NCBI GenBank assembly: GCA_020442545.1 | Contig: JAGRJX010000225.1 | Coordinates: forward strand, 1-5,551 | Length of the DNA: 5,551 nt | Reading direction: 5' to 3' | From: Lysobacterales bacterium | GTDB taxonomy: Bacteria > Pseudomonadota > Gammaproteobacteria > Xanthomonadales > Xanthomonadaceae | In this document: in pieces, positions 1 to 5,551 of the stretch | Layout of the letters: every line of letters begins with the position of its first letter | Position numbering within the stretch: position 1 is the stretch's first letter | Notes under the pieces: model-generated | What the model saw: the letters and a program-made list of their open reading frames with translations, nothing else | Databases searched by the model: none | Told to the model about the DNA's origin: nothing | Position numbers and translations under genes: made by a program

Positions 1-283
1 ACAGGTTGCTGTGCGCGCCGTAGCTCAGGCCCACCGAACCGGAAGCGCGGGAGATTTCCTCCATCGCCACCAGGTGCGCGAGGTAGCCCATTTCAGAACC
101 ACCGAATTCGCCGGGCAGGGTGATGCCGAGCAGGCCCATCTCGCCCAGCTTGGGCCAGAGGTCCTGCGGGAACGCGTTTTCCTCGTCGATGGCCGCCGCG
201 CGGGGCGCGATCTCGGATTCGGCAAAGCGGCGCACCGCTTCGCGAAGGCTGTCGATTTCTTCACCGAGAGGAAAGGGTTTCAT
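1..283 (-). CDS. liuA: Isovaleryl-CoA dehydrogenase, N-terminal part (cut by window edge)
   Basis: This is the first 94 residues of an acyl-CoA dehydrogenase; the rest lies left of the window. The enzyme (also called Ivd) is an FAD flavoprotein of the cytoplasm that oxidises isovaleryl-CoA to 3-methylcrotonyl-CoA in leucine breakdown. The visible part is the N-terminal helical domain. It opens MKPFPLGEEIDSLREAVRRF and contains LWPKLGEMGLLGITLPGEFGG (about residues 42-62) followed by MGYLAHLVAMEEISRASGSV and GLSYGAHSNL. The MGYLAH...EEISRAS...SYGAHSNL series is what I recall as specific to isovaleryl-CoA dehydrogenases rather than short- or medium-chain relatives. The ATG at 281-283 is chosen because the protein starts there at the family's usual point. 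Its ribosome site is poor (a GGA five bases upstream), and the leader just before it is made of heptad repeats. Leucine dehydrogenase lies 138 bases upstream on the same strand, which supports the leucine pathway. The catalytic glutamate and FAD-binding C-terminal part cannot be checked here. Confidence 0.9.
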   Translation of the reverse strand, partial: MKPFPLGEEIDSLREAVRRFAESEIAPRAAAIDEENAFPQDLWPKLGEMGLLGITLPGEFGGSEMGYLAHLVAMEEISRASGSVGLSYGAHSNL

Positions 284-291
284 GGGTATCC

Positions 292-326
292 GTGAATGGT
301 GAATGGTGAATGGTGATTGGTGATTC
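292..326. repeat. Five tandem heptads (GTGAATG / GTGATTG)
   Basis: Five head-to-tail 7-base units on the plus strand: GTGAATG three times (292-312), then GTGATTG and GTGATTC (313-326). Read on the minus strand they are CATTCAC-type units that end eight bases before the liuA start codon, so they form most of its immediate leader. The last two units also pair with an inverted copy at 386-397. I recall similar heptads between genes in Xanthomonadaceae genomes, but this is memory, not a search. No function is visible. Confidence 0.85.
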
Positions 327-397
327 GAAAGAGCAGTGGGATCATCGTGCAACGGCGCTGCAGAACACGGCAGCGCCGTTGACGGATCACCAATCAC
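313..397. repeat. Nested inverted repeat between ldh and liuA
   Basis: There are two nested, perfect 12-base inverted repeats. The outer arms are 313-324 (GTGATTGGTGAT) and 386-397 (ATCACCAATCAC). The inner arms are 350-361 (CAACGGCGCTGC) and 370-381 (GCAGCGCCGTTG), with an 8-base loop at 362-369. The inner hairpin is GC-rich and would be very stable in RNA from either strand. No T-run follows it on either strand, so it is not a classic intrinsic terminator. It could be a REP-like element, an mRNA-stabilising or processing hairpin between ldh and liuA, or part of a small mobile repeat. Downstream, 398-421 holds only loosely related AT-richer sequence. Confidence 0.8.
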
Positions 398-421
398 TCA
401 TCATGAATCGCGACTCCTGCC

Positions 422-1525
422 TTACTGGCCACGAGTGCGACCGAGGAAGCGCGGGGCGACGTTGCCCATGTGCGGCAGCTTGATCTTGCCGATGGCCGCA
501 ATGCGCTCTTCGGCCATGCGATCCGCGGCCTTGTAGGTCGGGATGTTGTCGCGGTCGGCGATCTGGAAGATCTTGCCGAGGTTGTAGTAGATGCCGCGCA
601 TCATGCGCATGGCGCGCTCGCGGTTGTAGCCGTCGAATTCGATGCTGACGTTCATCAGGCCACCGGCGTTGACCGCGTAGTCCGGTGCGTAGGTCAGGCC
701 GCGACGGGTCAGCTCGTCACCGATCTCGTCGGTGGCCAGCTGGTTGTTGGCGGCGCCGCAGATGACCTTGGCCTTGATCCGGTCCAGGGTGTTCTCGTTG
801 ACCGTGCCGCCCAGCGCGCAAGGGCTGTAGACGTCGACGTCGCAGTCGTAGATGTCGTCGAGGCCGACCGCTTCGCAGCCGTGTTCATCGACGCAGCGCT
901 GCACGGCTTCTTCATTGATGTCGGTAACGAACACCTTGGCGCCCGCCTCACGCAGCAGCTTCACGTACTCGAAGCCGACGTGCCCCACGCCCTGGACGGC
1001 GTAGCTGTACTTGCCGACGTCTTCGTTGCCGTACTGCTTGCTCAGCGAGGCCAGCAGGCCCTGCAGCGTGCCGTAGGCGGTGAACGGCGACGGATCACCG
1101 GAACCGCCATGCACCTGGTGTACGCCGGTGACGTACTCGGTTTCCTTGAGCACGAACTCCATGTCGTTGACGTCGATGCCGACGTCCTCGGCGGTGATGT
1201 AGCGGCCATTCAGCGAAGCCACATAGCGGCCGAATGCGCGGAACAGTGCTTCGGACTTGTCCTTGTTCGGATCACCGATGATGACGGCCTTGCCGCCGCC
1301 CAGGTTGAGACCGGCCACGGCGGCCTTGTAGGTCATGCCGCGGCTCAGGCGCAGCACGTCGTTGAGCGCGTCCTGTTCGGTCTTGTAGGCCCACATGCGG
1401 GTACCGCCCAGCGCAGGGCCGAGCACGGTGTTGTGGATGGCGATGATGGCTTTGAGGCCGGCGTCCTTGTTGTGGCAGAACACCACTTCCTCATGGCCGG
1501 TGGAACTGAGGGTTTCGAAGATCAT
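422..1525 (-). CDS. ldh: Leucine dehydrogenase (Glu/Leu/Phe/Val dehydrogenase family)
   Basis: This 367-residue cytoplasmic enzyme reversibly deaminates leucine, and also valine and isoleucine, to the 2-oxoacid with NAD+. The length matches family members of about 364-366 residues. Visible landmarks are the dimerisation/substrate domain with GGTRMW (40-45), the two active-site lysines in GMTYKAA (K67) and GGGKAV (K79), and the catalytic aspartate in TAEDVG (D114). The dinucleotide-binding GVGHVG (179-184) is followed by an aspartate at the end of the second strand (VTD, D202), which fits NAD rather than NADP. PCALGG (235-240) and GAANNQL (257-263) are also present. The start at 1523-1525 is preferred over a GTG 69 bases upstream because the protein aligns from MIFETLSSTGHEEVVF and a GGAG lies at a good distance. 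The symbol ldh (bcd in Bacillus subtilis) here means leucine, not lactate, dehydrogenase. With liuA downstream it suggests a branched-chain amino acid catabolic unit. It is intact, with no missing key residue seen. Confidence 0.95.
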   Translation of the reverse strand: MIFETLSSTGHEEVVFCHNKDAGLKAIIAIHNTVLGPALGGTRMWAYKTEQDALNDVLRLSRGMTYKAAVAGLNLGGGKAVIIGDPNKDKSEALFRAFGRYVASLNGRYITAEDVGIDVNDMEFVLKETEYVTGVHQVHGGSGDPSPFTAYGTLQGLLASLSKQYGNEDVGKYSYAVQGVGHVGFEYVKLLREAGAKVFVTDINEEAVQRCVDEHGCEAVGLDDIYDCDVDVYSPCALGGTVNENTLDRIKAKVICGAANNQLATDEIGDELTRRGLTYAPDYAVNAGGLMNVSIEFDGYNRERAMRMMRGIYYNLGKIFQIADRDNIPTYKAADRMAEERIAAIGKIKLPHMGNVAPRFLGRTRGQ

Positions 1526-1533
1526 TCGGTTGG

Positions 1534-1537
1534 CTCC
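1534..1537 (-). promoter_or_regulatory. Ribosome binding site of ldh
   Basis: On the minus strand, GGAG sits eight bases before the ATG at 1525. It decides the start against the upstream in-frame GTG at 1594, whose extra 23 residues are Pro/Arg/Ala-rich and unlike the family. Confidence 0.7.
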
Positions 1538-1677
1538 GAAGGGAAAAGCGAGAGGCCCGGGCGGACAGGCGCGGGATCGCGCATGACCAAGCACTTGATG
1601 TGAATCGCCCAGGTGATTGAATTTCCACGAACAGTGCAGCCGATCCAGTGCGGCAGGCGGGTCATGGCGGGGCGTAG

Positions 1678-1706
1678 TTTAAAGCAATCGCTCTAGCTGC
1701 GGCCAA
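1678..1706 (-). promoter_or_regulatory. Candidate sigma-70 promoter of ldh
   Basis: On the minus strand, TTGGCC (1701-1706, 4 of 6 to TTGACA) is separated by 17 bases from TTTAAA (1678-1683, 4 of 6 to TATAAT). It is one of the few AT-rich spots in the divergent region 1526-1821. It would give an ldh leader of roughly 145 bases. This is a by-eye match only. I found no convincing plus-strand promoter for the gene at 1822 in this region. Confidence 0.3.
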
Positions 1707-1811
1707 TGCCGGAGGTGTCGGTCGCTCGCACGCCGCTCCGTAACCGTGGTCAGGTGCGGGTTTGCCAGGGTGCAGGCAGTCCGCCGCCGGAATCCCATCA
1801 CCCGAATACAC

Positions 1812-1815
1812 GGAG
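1812..1815 (+). promoter_or_regulatory. Ribosome binding site of the LolA-like gene
   Basis: GGAG lies six bases before the ATG at 1822. It selects this start over an in-frame TTG at 1762, which would bury the signal peptide behind 20 unrelated residues. Confidence 0.75.
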
Positions 1816-1821
1816 AACACC

Positions 1822-2385
1822 ATGAAGCGTGCCCTGATCCTGACCGCGATGACGGTCTGTCTTTTCGCCGGTTCCGCCGCCGCCGACCCCCGAAACGAGC
1901 TGGTCGGTGCGTTCGAAAAGGCGCTGCAGGACGGTTCCTATCGGCTGGATATCCAGAACAGTTCGGGTCCGGATACCCTGCTGGAAGTGCAGTTGCTGGA
2001 TCGTTTTCACAAGAAGGATGCGAACAGCGAGATGATCATCGTGCCGGGTGGCACCTGGATCAGCGCGGCGGGTCGCTGGATGAAAGTCCCTGTGGATGGA
2101 TCCGCTGTGACCCAGGCCTACACCAGACAGGCGATGGAACAGGGCATCAACGCGCTGCAGGATGTGCAGTTCGTCGACGAGGTGGAGATGGCCGGCTGCC
2201 AATCGCGCCACTACCGCTACGCGGTTCGCGGCGTGTTCATGGGCATCCGGGCGAACAGCGATGCCGAAGCCTGGATCTGCACCGACACCGGTCTGCCGAC
2301 CCGTGTGATCGCCACCAGCAAGGGCAAGACCACCACGATCAACTACGATTTCGACGCGCCGATCAACATCCAGGCGCCGAACTGA
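1822..2385 (+). CDS. Exported LolA-like hypothetical protein
   Basis: This 187-residue protein carries a clear Sec signal peptide: MKRA, a hydrophobic stretch, then SAAA before DPRNE, so cleavage is likely after residue 21. The mature part begins with a helix (NELVGAFEKALQDGSYRLDI) and then alternating strand-like segments (LLEVQLLDRFHKKD; MIIVPGGTWISAAGRWMKVP). This is reminiscent of small periplasmic proteins with a LolA/LppX-like half-barrel that bind lipid. Two cysteines in the mature part (C126 in AGCQSRHY, C153 in WICTDTG) could form a disulfide. There is no lipobox, so a soluble periplasmic protein is expected. The fold call is by pattern only and the ligand is unknown. The gene stands alone: it is divergent from ldh, convergent with phoD, and ends at a terminator about 35 bases after its stop. 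Confidence 0.8.
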   Translation: MKRALILTAMTVCLFAGSAAADPRNELVGAFEKALQDGSYRLDIQNSSGPDTLLEVQLLDRFHKKDANSEMIIVPGGTWISAAGRWMKVPVDGSAVTQAYTRQAMEQGINALQDVQFVDEVEMAGCQSRHYRYAVRGVFMGIRANSDAEAWICTDTGLPTRVIATSKGKTTTINYDFDAPINIQAPN

Positions 2386-2418
2386 CGCCGGCCACGGCGC
2401 TCGCCCGCCAACGTCCCG

Positions 2419-2450
2419 AGAAGCCCGCCGCTGTGCGGGCTTCTTGTTTC
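2419..2450 (+). terminator. Intrinsic terminator after the LolA-like gene
   Basis: A 10-base perfect stem (2419-2428 with 2435-2444; AGAAGCCCGC / GCGGGCTTCT) with a 6-base loop is followed on the plus strand by TGTTTC. It lies between convergent genes. On the minus strand no T-run follows, so it fits the plus-strand gene best, though the hairpin may also protect the 3' end of phoD mRNA. Confidence 0.85.
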
Positions 2451-2460
2451 CTGCGACGGC

Positions 2461-4080
2461 TCAGCTATCGCGCTGTACGCGTCGGCTGCCGGCCTCGACG
2501 TGGAAGCGCGCGGCCGTCGACATCTCTGCTGCGTGGGTCTTGACGCTGTCCACACCACGAAGACGGATATCGGCGTCATGGCCCAGCTCGATCACCGCGT
2601 AGCCGCGCTGCTGGTTCTCGCAGTAGGCGAACTGCGGGTTGGCGTCGGCCTGCGGCTTGAACAGCTCGGCCGGCCAGCCCTGTGCGGTCAACGAGGTGCC
2701 GCAGACCTCCGGCGCGACCGGTGCCGAGTCGACGTCCAGCGGCTGCTCATGCAGGTTGCAGACCACGTTGGCATGGATGTCGCCACCAAGGATCAGCGGG
2801 TTGCCGGCACTGCTTTCCTGCAGCGAGCGGATCAACCGCTTGCGTGCCAGCGGGTAGCCGTCCCAGCCGTCGGTTGCAATGCCACGCGGCGCGCCACCAT
2901 CGGTGTCCATCGGGCTGACCAGCGTCTGCTGTACCAGCACGTTCCAGCGTGCGGTCGACTGCTTCAGCGATGCATCCAGCCAGTTTTCCTGCTGCCAGCC
3001 GAGCAGCGTCTGGCGCGGGTTGTCCAGACCCGTGCAGACGGCCGCGTCGATGTAGTTTGAGCCGCCACCTCGCGCCGGATCGGGGCAGGGCTGTGGCGTG
3101 CGGTACTGGCGGTCGTCCAGCACGTACAGACGAGCCAGATTGCCGACATCGATGGCGCCGTACAGCCGCATCTCGCCGGCCTTCGGCCACATCCGGCGCG
3201 GCAGCGGCATGTGTTCGAAATAAGCCTGCATGGCGGCGGCGCGTCGAGCCGGGAAAGACGGGTCCAGGTGTTCGGACTGCAGGCCGGCCCAGTCGTTGTC
3301 GACTTCGTGATCGTCCCAGGTCAGCAGCCACGGCATGGCGGCATGGGCACGCTGCAGCCACGGATCGCGCTTGTACTGCGCGTGCTGCAGGCGGTATTCG
3401 TCCAGCGTGACCGGTTCGGCGGCACTGACATGGCGACGCACGCGGTTGTCGCCCCAGTTGCTCTCGTAGATGTAGTCGCCGACGAACAGCATCAGGTCGA
3501 GGTCTTCGGCAATGGCGTGCCGGTAGATGTCGAAATAGCCCTGCTCGTAGTGCTGGCAGCTGGCGAGACCCAGGCGCAGTCGATCCACTTCAGCGCCGGC
3601 GGCTGGCAGCGTGCGGGTGCGGCCGGTGGGACTGACTTCCGGGCCGGCGGTGAAGCGGTAGAAGTATTCACGAGCCGGCTTCAGGCCGCTCACATCGACG
3701 TGGACGCTGTGCGCCAGCTCCGGCACCGCGCGGGCGCTGCCGTGCTGCACGACCTTGCCGAACGCCTCGTCCTCGGCCACTTCCCAGTTGACGTAGATGA
3801 TGTCGGGCTCCATGCCGCCACCCGGCCGCGACGGATCCGGTGCCAGGCGGGTCCACAGGGTCACGCCCTGCGCGTCGGGGAAACCCGAGGCCACGCCAAG
3901 GCTGAACGGCCAGGCGCGGAAGCGTGGCGTGGCGAAGCTGGTGGCGAGCAGCGGTCCGGCCAGCGGTGCGGCAGCGGTCAGAGCGATGGCGCGCAGCACG
4001 CTGCGACGCGACAGTCGCCCTTCGCGGAGCAGTTCCTCCAGCGGGCGCGTCGGCAATCTGGTATTGCGGGATCGAGTCAT
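2461..4080 (-). CDS. phoD: PhoD-type alkaline phosphatase/phosphodiesterase, Tat-exported
   Basis: This is a 539-residue secreted metallophosphatase that releases phosphate from mono- and diesters outside the cytoplasm. The N-terminus has a twin-arginine signal, SRRSVL (24-29), followed by a hydrophobic segment to about residue 50; Tat export suits a protein folded with Fe/Ca cofactors. An N-terminal beta-sandwich (about 57-157, FSLGVASGFPDAQGVTLWTR) precedes the catalytic domain. Candidate metal and active-site motifs are ASCQ with C175, GDYIYE with D202, WDDHEVDND with D256-D257-H258, LDDRQYR (321-327) and GGDIHAN with D434 and H436. All the family's hallmark motifs are present. The ATG at 4078-4080 is chosen because an in-frame ATG 30 bases upstream lies inside the terminator hairpin. 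The chosen start has only an AGG ten bases away. The gene follows the beta-helix gene by 77 bases on the same strand, but a terminator separates them, so phoD probably has its own promoter or depends on read-through. No clear Pho box was found. Confidence 0.93.
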   Translation of the reverse strand: MTRSRNTRLPTRPLEELLREGRLSRRSVLRAIALTAAAPLAGPLLATSFATPRFRAWPFSLGVASGFPDAQGVTLWTRLAPDPSRPGGGMEPDIIYVNWEVAEDEAFGKVVQHGSARAVPELAHSVHVDVSGLKPAREYFYRFTAGPEVSPTGRTRTLPAAGAEVDRLRLGLASCQHYEQGYFDIYRHAIAEDLDLMLFVGDYIYESNWGDNRVRRHVSAAEPVTLDEYRLQHAQYKRDPWLQRAHAAMPWLLTWDDHEVDNDWAGLQSEHLDPSFPARRAAAMQAYFEHMPLPRRMWPKAGEMRLYGAIDVGNLARLYVLDDRQYRTPQPCPDPARGGGSNYIDAAVCTGLDNPRQTLLGWQQENWLDASLKQSTARWNVLVQQTLVSPMDTDGGAPRGIATDGWDGYPLARKRLIRSLQESSAGNPLILGGDIHANVVCNLHEQPLDVDSAPVAPEVCGTSLTAQGWPAELFKPQADANPQFAYCENQQRGYAVIELGHDADIRLRGVDSVKTHAAEMSTAARFHVEAGSRRVQRDS

Positions 4081-4108
4081 GAAAAAGGGGCCTGCGAAAA
4101 CAGGCCCC
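4081..4108 (-). terminator. Intrinsic terminator of the beta-helix gene, abutting phoD
   Basis: Read on the minus strand, GGGGCCTG (4108-4101), a 6-base loop (4100-4095), CAGGCCCC (4094-4087) and five Ts (4086-4082) form a textbook terminator. Then C and the phoD ATG follow at once. It would stop transcripts from the beta-helix gene, whose stop codon lies about 50 bases upstream. In any transcript that reads through, the hairpin would cover the phoD ribosome binding region. Confidence 0.88.
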
Positions 4109-4157
4109 ATGATGCGTCATTCGTGTGGCGTTTGTTGTGACATCGCCAGTGATTGGC

Positions 4158-5216
4158 TCAGCGGCTGTAGTAGCCGTAGTTCGCGCGGTAATAGCCGGCA
4201 CGGTAGCTGTAGTCCTCGATGCGCTCGCCGCCGGCGTCCCAGCGGTTGCCGTCGATCAGCGTGTCGCCGCTGTCACCGAGCAGGATCACGTCGCCTTCGT
4301 TGCCGTTGAAACCGTTGTCGGTGATGGCGTTGTGCCAGGCCGGACCTTCGGCGCGCGCGCCGACGCCGGCACGGACGCCGCGCTCAAGGCCGGCGAACTC
4401 GTTGCCGTCGATATCGTTGGCAAATACCGTCGGCAGTCCGCCGCCGGTTTCACAAAAGCCGCCGGAGCGCGGGCTCATGCTGACGCCGAAGCGGCCGTCG
4501 GCGATGCGGTTGCCGGTGATGCGGTTGCGGCTGGAGGCCTGCAGCTCGATGGCCGTCTGCGACACGCCGTCGAAGCGATTGTCCTCGATGCGGTTGCCGG
4601 AGCTGCCGTCCGCCAGATGAATGCCGAAGTCACGCACCTGCTCGAAGCGGTTGCGCTGGATCAGCGCGTGGCCGGTATCCACGCCGCAAAGCTGGATGCC
4701 GCTGCCGACGTTGGCGAACTGATTGTCCAGCAGCAGGTGGCCGCCGGCGTTGTTCATCGGGCCCAGCTGCGGCTGCATCACGTTGACGGCGATGCCGCCG
4801 ATGTCGCTGAAGCGCGAGTCGCGCAGGTCCACGCTGCCGCTGTGGATCAGCAGGGCACCGGTGTCGAGGTTGTCGAATTCGATGGCGCTGAGCGCCAGGC
4901 GCTGCGTGCGAACCGCGTAGATGCCGGCGCGGAAGCCTTCGATGCGGCCCGGACCGACGATGCTGACGTCGCGGGCACCGATTACGTCGATGCCGTCCAT
5001 GTTGGCGACGCCGCTCAGCGTGTGGCCGTTGAGATCGATGCGGATGCCCGAGCGGGTCACGGTCAGGGCCGATTCGCCGCTGGCGCAGTGCAGGTCGGCG
5101 GTGAGGGTGACGTCCTGGTCGATCACGTCGCCGCATTGCAGGGCTGCGGCTTCGGCGCGGGCGCCAAAGGACAGGGCGGCGGCAAGGACGGTGATGGTGG
5201 CAAGGGCGCTACGCAT
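4158..5216 (-). CDS. Secreted right-handed parallel beta-helix protein (NosD-like)
   Basis: This 352-residue protein has a Sec signal peptide (MRSALATITVLAAALSFGAR, cleavage near residues 21-23). The mature part starts with a recognisable beta-helix cap, LQCGD...LTADLHC (C28, C44), then IRIDLNGHTLSG (59-69), which is typical of bacterial beta-helix proteins. Coils follow with repeated N-x-I-x-x-N-x-F units: NRIEDNRF (208), NRITGNRI (231), NDIDGNEF (267), NAITDNGF (296) and a last one near 318-326. Further cysteines are C177 and C255. Such folds occur in polysaccharide lyases, epimerases and surface proteins; I see no catalytic signature that picks one, so the function is unknown. The tail (336-352, YSYRAGYYRANYGYYSR) is rich in tyrosine and arginine and lies outside the helix. 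The start at 5214-5216 has GGAG seven bases upstream (5224-5227). It lies upstream of phoD on the same strand but ends at its own terminator. Confidence 0.85.
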   Translation of the reverse strand: MRSALATITVLAAALSFGARAEAAALQCGDVIDQDVTLTADLHCASGESALTVTRSGIRIDLNGHTLSGVANMDGIDVIGARDVSIVGPGRIEGFRAGIYAVRTQRLALSAIEFDNLDTGALLIHSGSVDLRDSRFSDIGGIAVNVMQPQLGPMNNAGGHLLLDNQFANVGSGIQLCGVDTGHALIQRNRFEQVRDFGIHLADGSSGNRIEDNRFDGVSQTAIELQASSRNRITGNRIADGRFGVSMSPRSGGFCETGGGLPTVFANDIDGNEFAGLERGVRAGVGARAEGPAWHNAITDNGFNGNEGDVILLGDSGDTLIDGNRWDAGGERIEDYSYRAGYYRANYGYYSR

Positions 5217-5436
5217 TTCGGTTCTCCAGTGGCCACGGGCTGTGGCGCGCGTTCATGGGGAGAATCGGGCCAGGATGCTGAACGGCGACATCGTGGGCGG
5301 CATCACGTTCAGGAATTGTCGGGTTGGTCACAGGTCCTTCGCGATGCCGCCTGCGCCGCCATACGCCGCGCTGGGGAAGGGCCAGACGGTTCAACGGGTT
5401 ACAATGGCCAACTCGCCCACAATCGACGCCCCGCCG
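5217..5436. other. Divergent intergenic region, beta-helix gene / icmF
   Basis: This non-coding stretch must hold promoters for both flanking genes. Apart from the ribosome site at 5224-5227 I see two weak inverted repeats. One is CTGAACG (5278-5284) with CGTTCAG (5306-5312). The other is GGCGGCATC (5296-5304) with GATGCCGCC (5343-5351). They interleave rather than nest, so they would not form one simple hairpin. Either could be an operator, or chance in GC-rich DNA. No RNA gene is recognised. Confidence 0.5.
5400..5405 (+). promoter_or_regulatory. Possible -10 element of icmF
   Basis: TACAAT at 5400-5405 matches the sigma-70 -10 hexamer at 5 of 6 positions. No good -35 lies 16-18 bases upstream (AAGGGC region). 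If used, transcription would start near 5412, after the ATG at 5404 and about 25 bases before the ATG at 5437, which would favour the latter as the start. Confidence 0.3.
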
Positions 5437-5551
5437 ATGAGCACACCCGCGACTTCGATTCCGCAGACTGATGCCAGCGCCGAAAAGACGCCGCTGCGCT
5501 TCGTCACCGCCGCCAGCCTGTTCGACGGCCACGACGCCGCGATCAACATCA
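5437..5551 (+). CDS. icmF: Fused isobutyryl-CoA mutase IcmF, N-terminal part (cut by window edge)
   Basis: Only the first 38 residues are visible. After a variable, Thr/Ala-rich leader the protein reads LRFVTAASLFDGHDAAINI (20-38). This is what I recall as the opening of the N-terminal B12-binding domain of IcmF, an adenosylcobalamin enzyme of about 1,100 residues with a built-in G-protein chaperone. It interconverts isobutyryl-CoA and n-butyryl-CoA. H32 in DGHD would be the lower cobalt ligand (DxHxx motif). An in-frame ATG at 5404 would add 11 residues (MANSPTIDAPP). Neither start has a clear Shine-Dalgarno, and the choice of 5437 rests on a possible -10 overlapping 5404. Another methylmalonyl-CoA mutase-family protein with an N-terminal B12 domain is the main alternative. 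Isobutyryl-CoA comes from valine, which fits the branched-chain amino acid genes at the other end of the window. Confidence 0.75.
   Translation, partial: MSTPATSIPQTDASAEKTPLRFVTAASLFDGHDAAINI

Noticed and set aside
350..381. Inner hairpin as an intrinsic terminator of ldh
   Set aside because: The stem is strong, but no T-run follows on the minus strand, so only a repeat or processing hairpin is supported.
470..1603. Long plus-strand open frame opposite leucine dehydrogenase (377 codons)
   Set aside because: It mirrors the codon bias of the real gene, its Val/Ala/Asp/Gly-rich product has no recognisable domain, and the minus-strand frame has every leucine dehydrogenase motif.
3211..4140. 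Plus-strand open frame opposite phoD (309 codons)
   Set aside because: Antisense to conserved phosphatase motifs, no known domain, and it continues through a terminator.
4125..4143. Possible Pho box upstream of phoD (minus strand ATGTCAC...ACGCCAC)
   Set aside because: The second half matches CTGTCAC at only 4 of 7 and the spacing is off by one base; too weak to report as a PhoB site.
5209..5256. Minus-strand 15-codon open frame (MNARHSPWPLENRNA) overlapping the beta-helix start
   Set aside because: No convincing ribosome site was identified for it and its stop overlaps the real start by chance; no sign of a leader peptide.
4125..5471. Long plus-strand open frame opposite the beta-helix gene (448 codons)
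   Set aside because: The product is low-complexity Ala/Val/Asp-rich, has no signal peptide or domain, and runs through the divergent intergenic region; it is the antisense shadow of a GC-rich gene.

Overview
The window is a GC-rich bacterial chromosome segment with tightly packed, mostly ordinary metabolic and envelope genes. The proteins have a gammaproteobacterial look, and the tandem GTGAATG-type heptads are of a kind I associate with Xanthomonadales/Lysobacterales. That assignment is a tentative inference from pattern memory, not a database result. I see no insertion sequence, CRISPR array, tRNA, rRNA or phage module.

Left part (1-1525, minus strand): a branched-chain amino acid catabolism pair. 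Leucine dehydrogenase (422-1525) is transcribed toward the N-terminal part of isovaleryl-CoA dehydrogenase (1-283, cut by the window edge). Together they cover the first (deamination) and third (acyl-CoA oxidation) steps of leucine degradation. The 138-base gap between them holds five tandem heptads and a nested inverted repeat, the most structured non-coding DNA in the window.

Middle part: across a divergent intergenic region (1526-1821) lies a small exported LolA-like protein of unknown function (1822-2385, plus). It ends at a strong hairpin terminator and faces, tail to tail, a Tat-exported PhoD-type alkaline phosphatase/phosphodiesterase (2461-4080, minus). Upstream of phoD on the same strand is a secreted right-handed beta-helix protein (4158-5216, minus) with a tyrosine-rich tail. 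Its intrinsic terminator runs straight into the phoD start codon, so phoD has almost no room for a normal ribosome binding site.

Right edge: a divergent intergenic region (5217-5436) and the first 38 codons of a plus-strand gene with the N-terminal B12-binding signature of the fused isobutyryl-CoA mutase IcmF. This is another acyl-CoA enzyme that would fit branched-chain amino acid metabolism.

No convincing undescribed multi-gene system is visible. The points most worth a second look are the heptad/hairpin element at the liuA leader, the terminator/start-codon junction at phoD, and the unusual C-terminal tail of the beta-helix protein.
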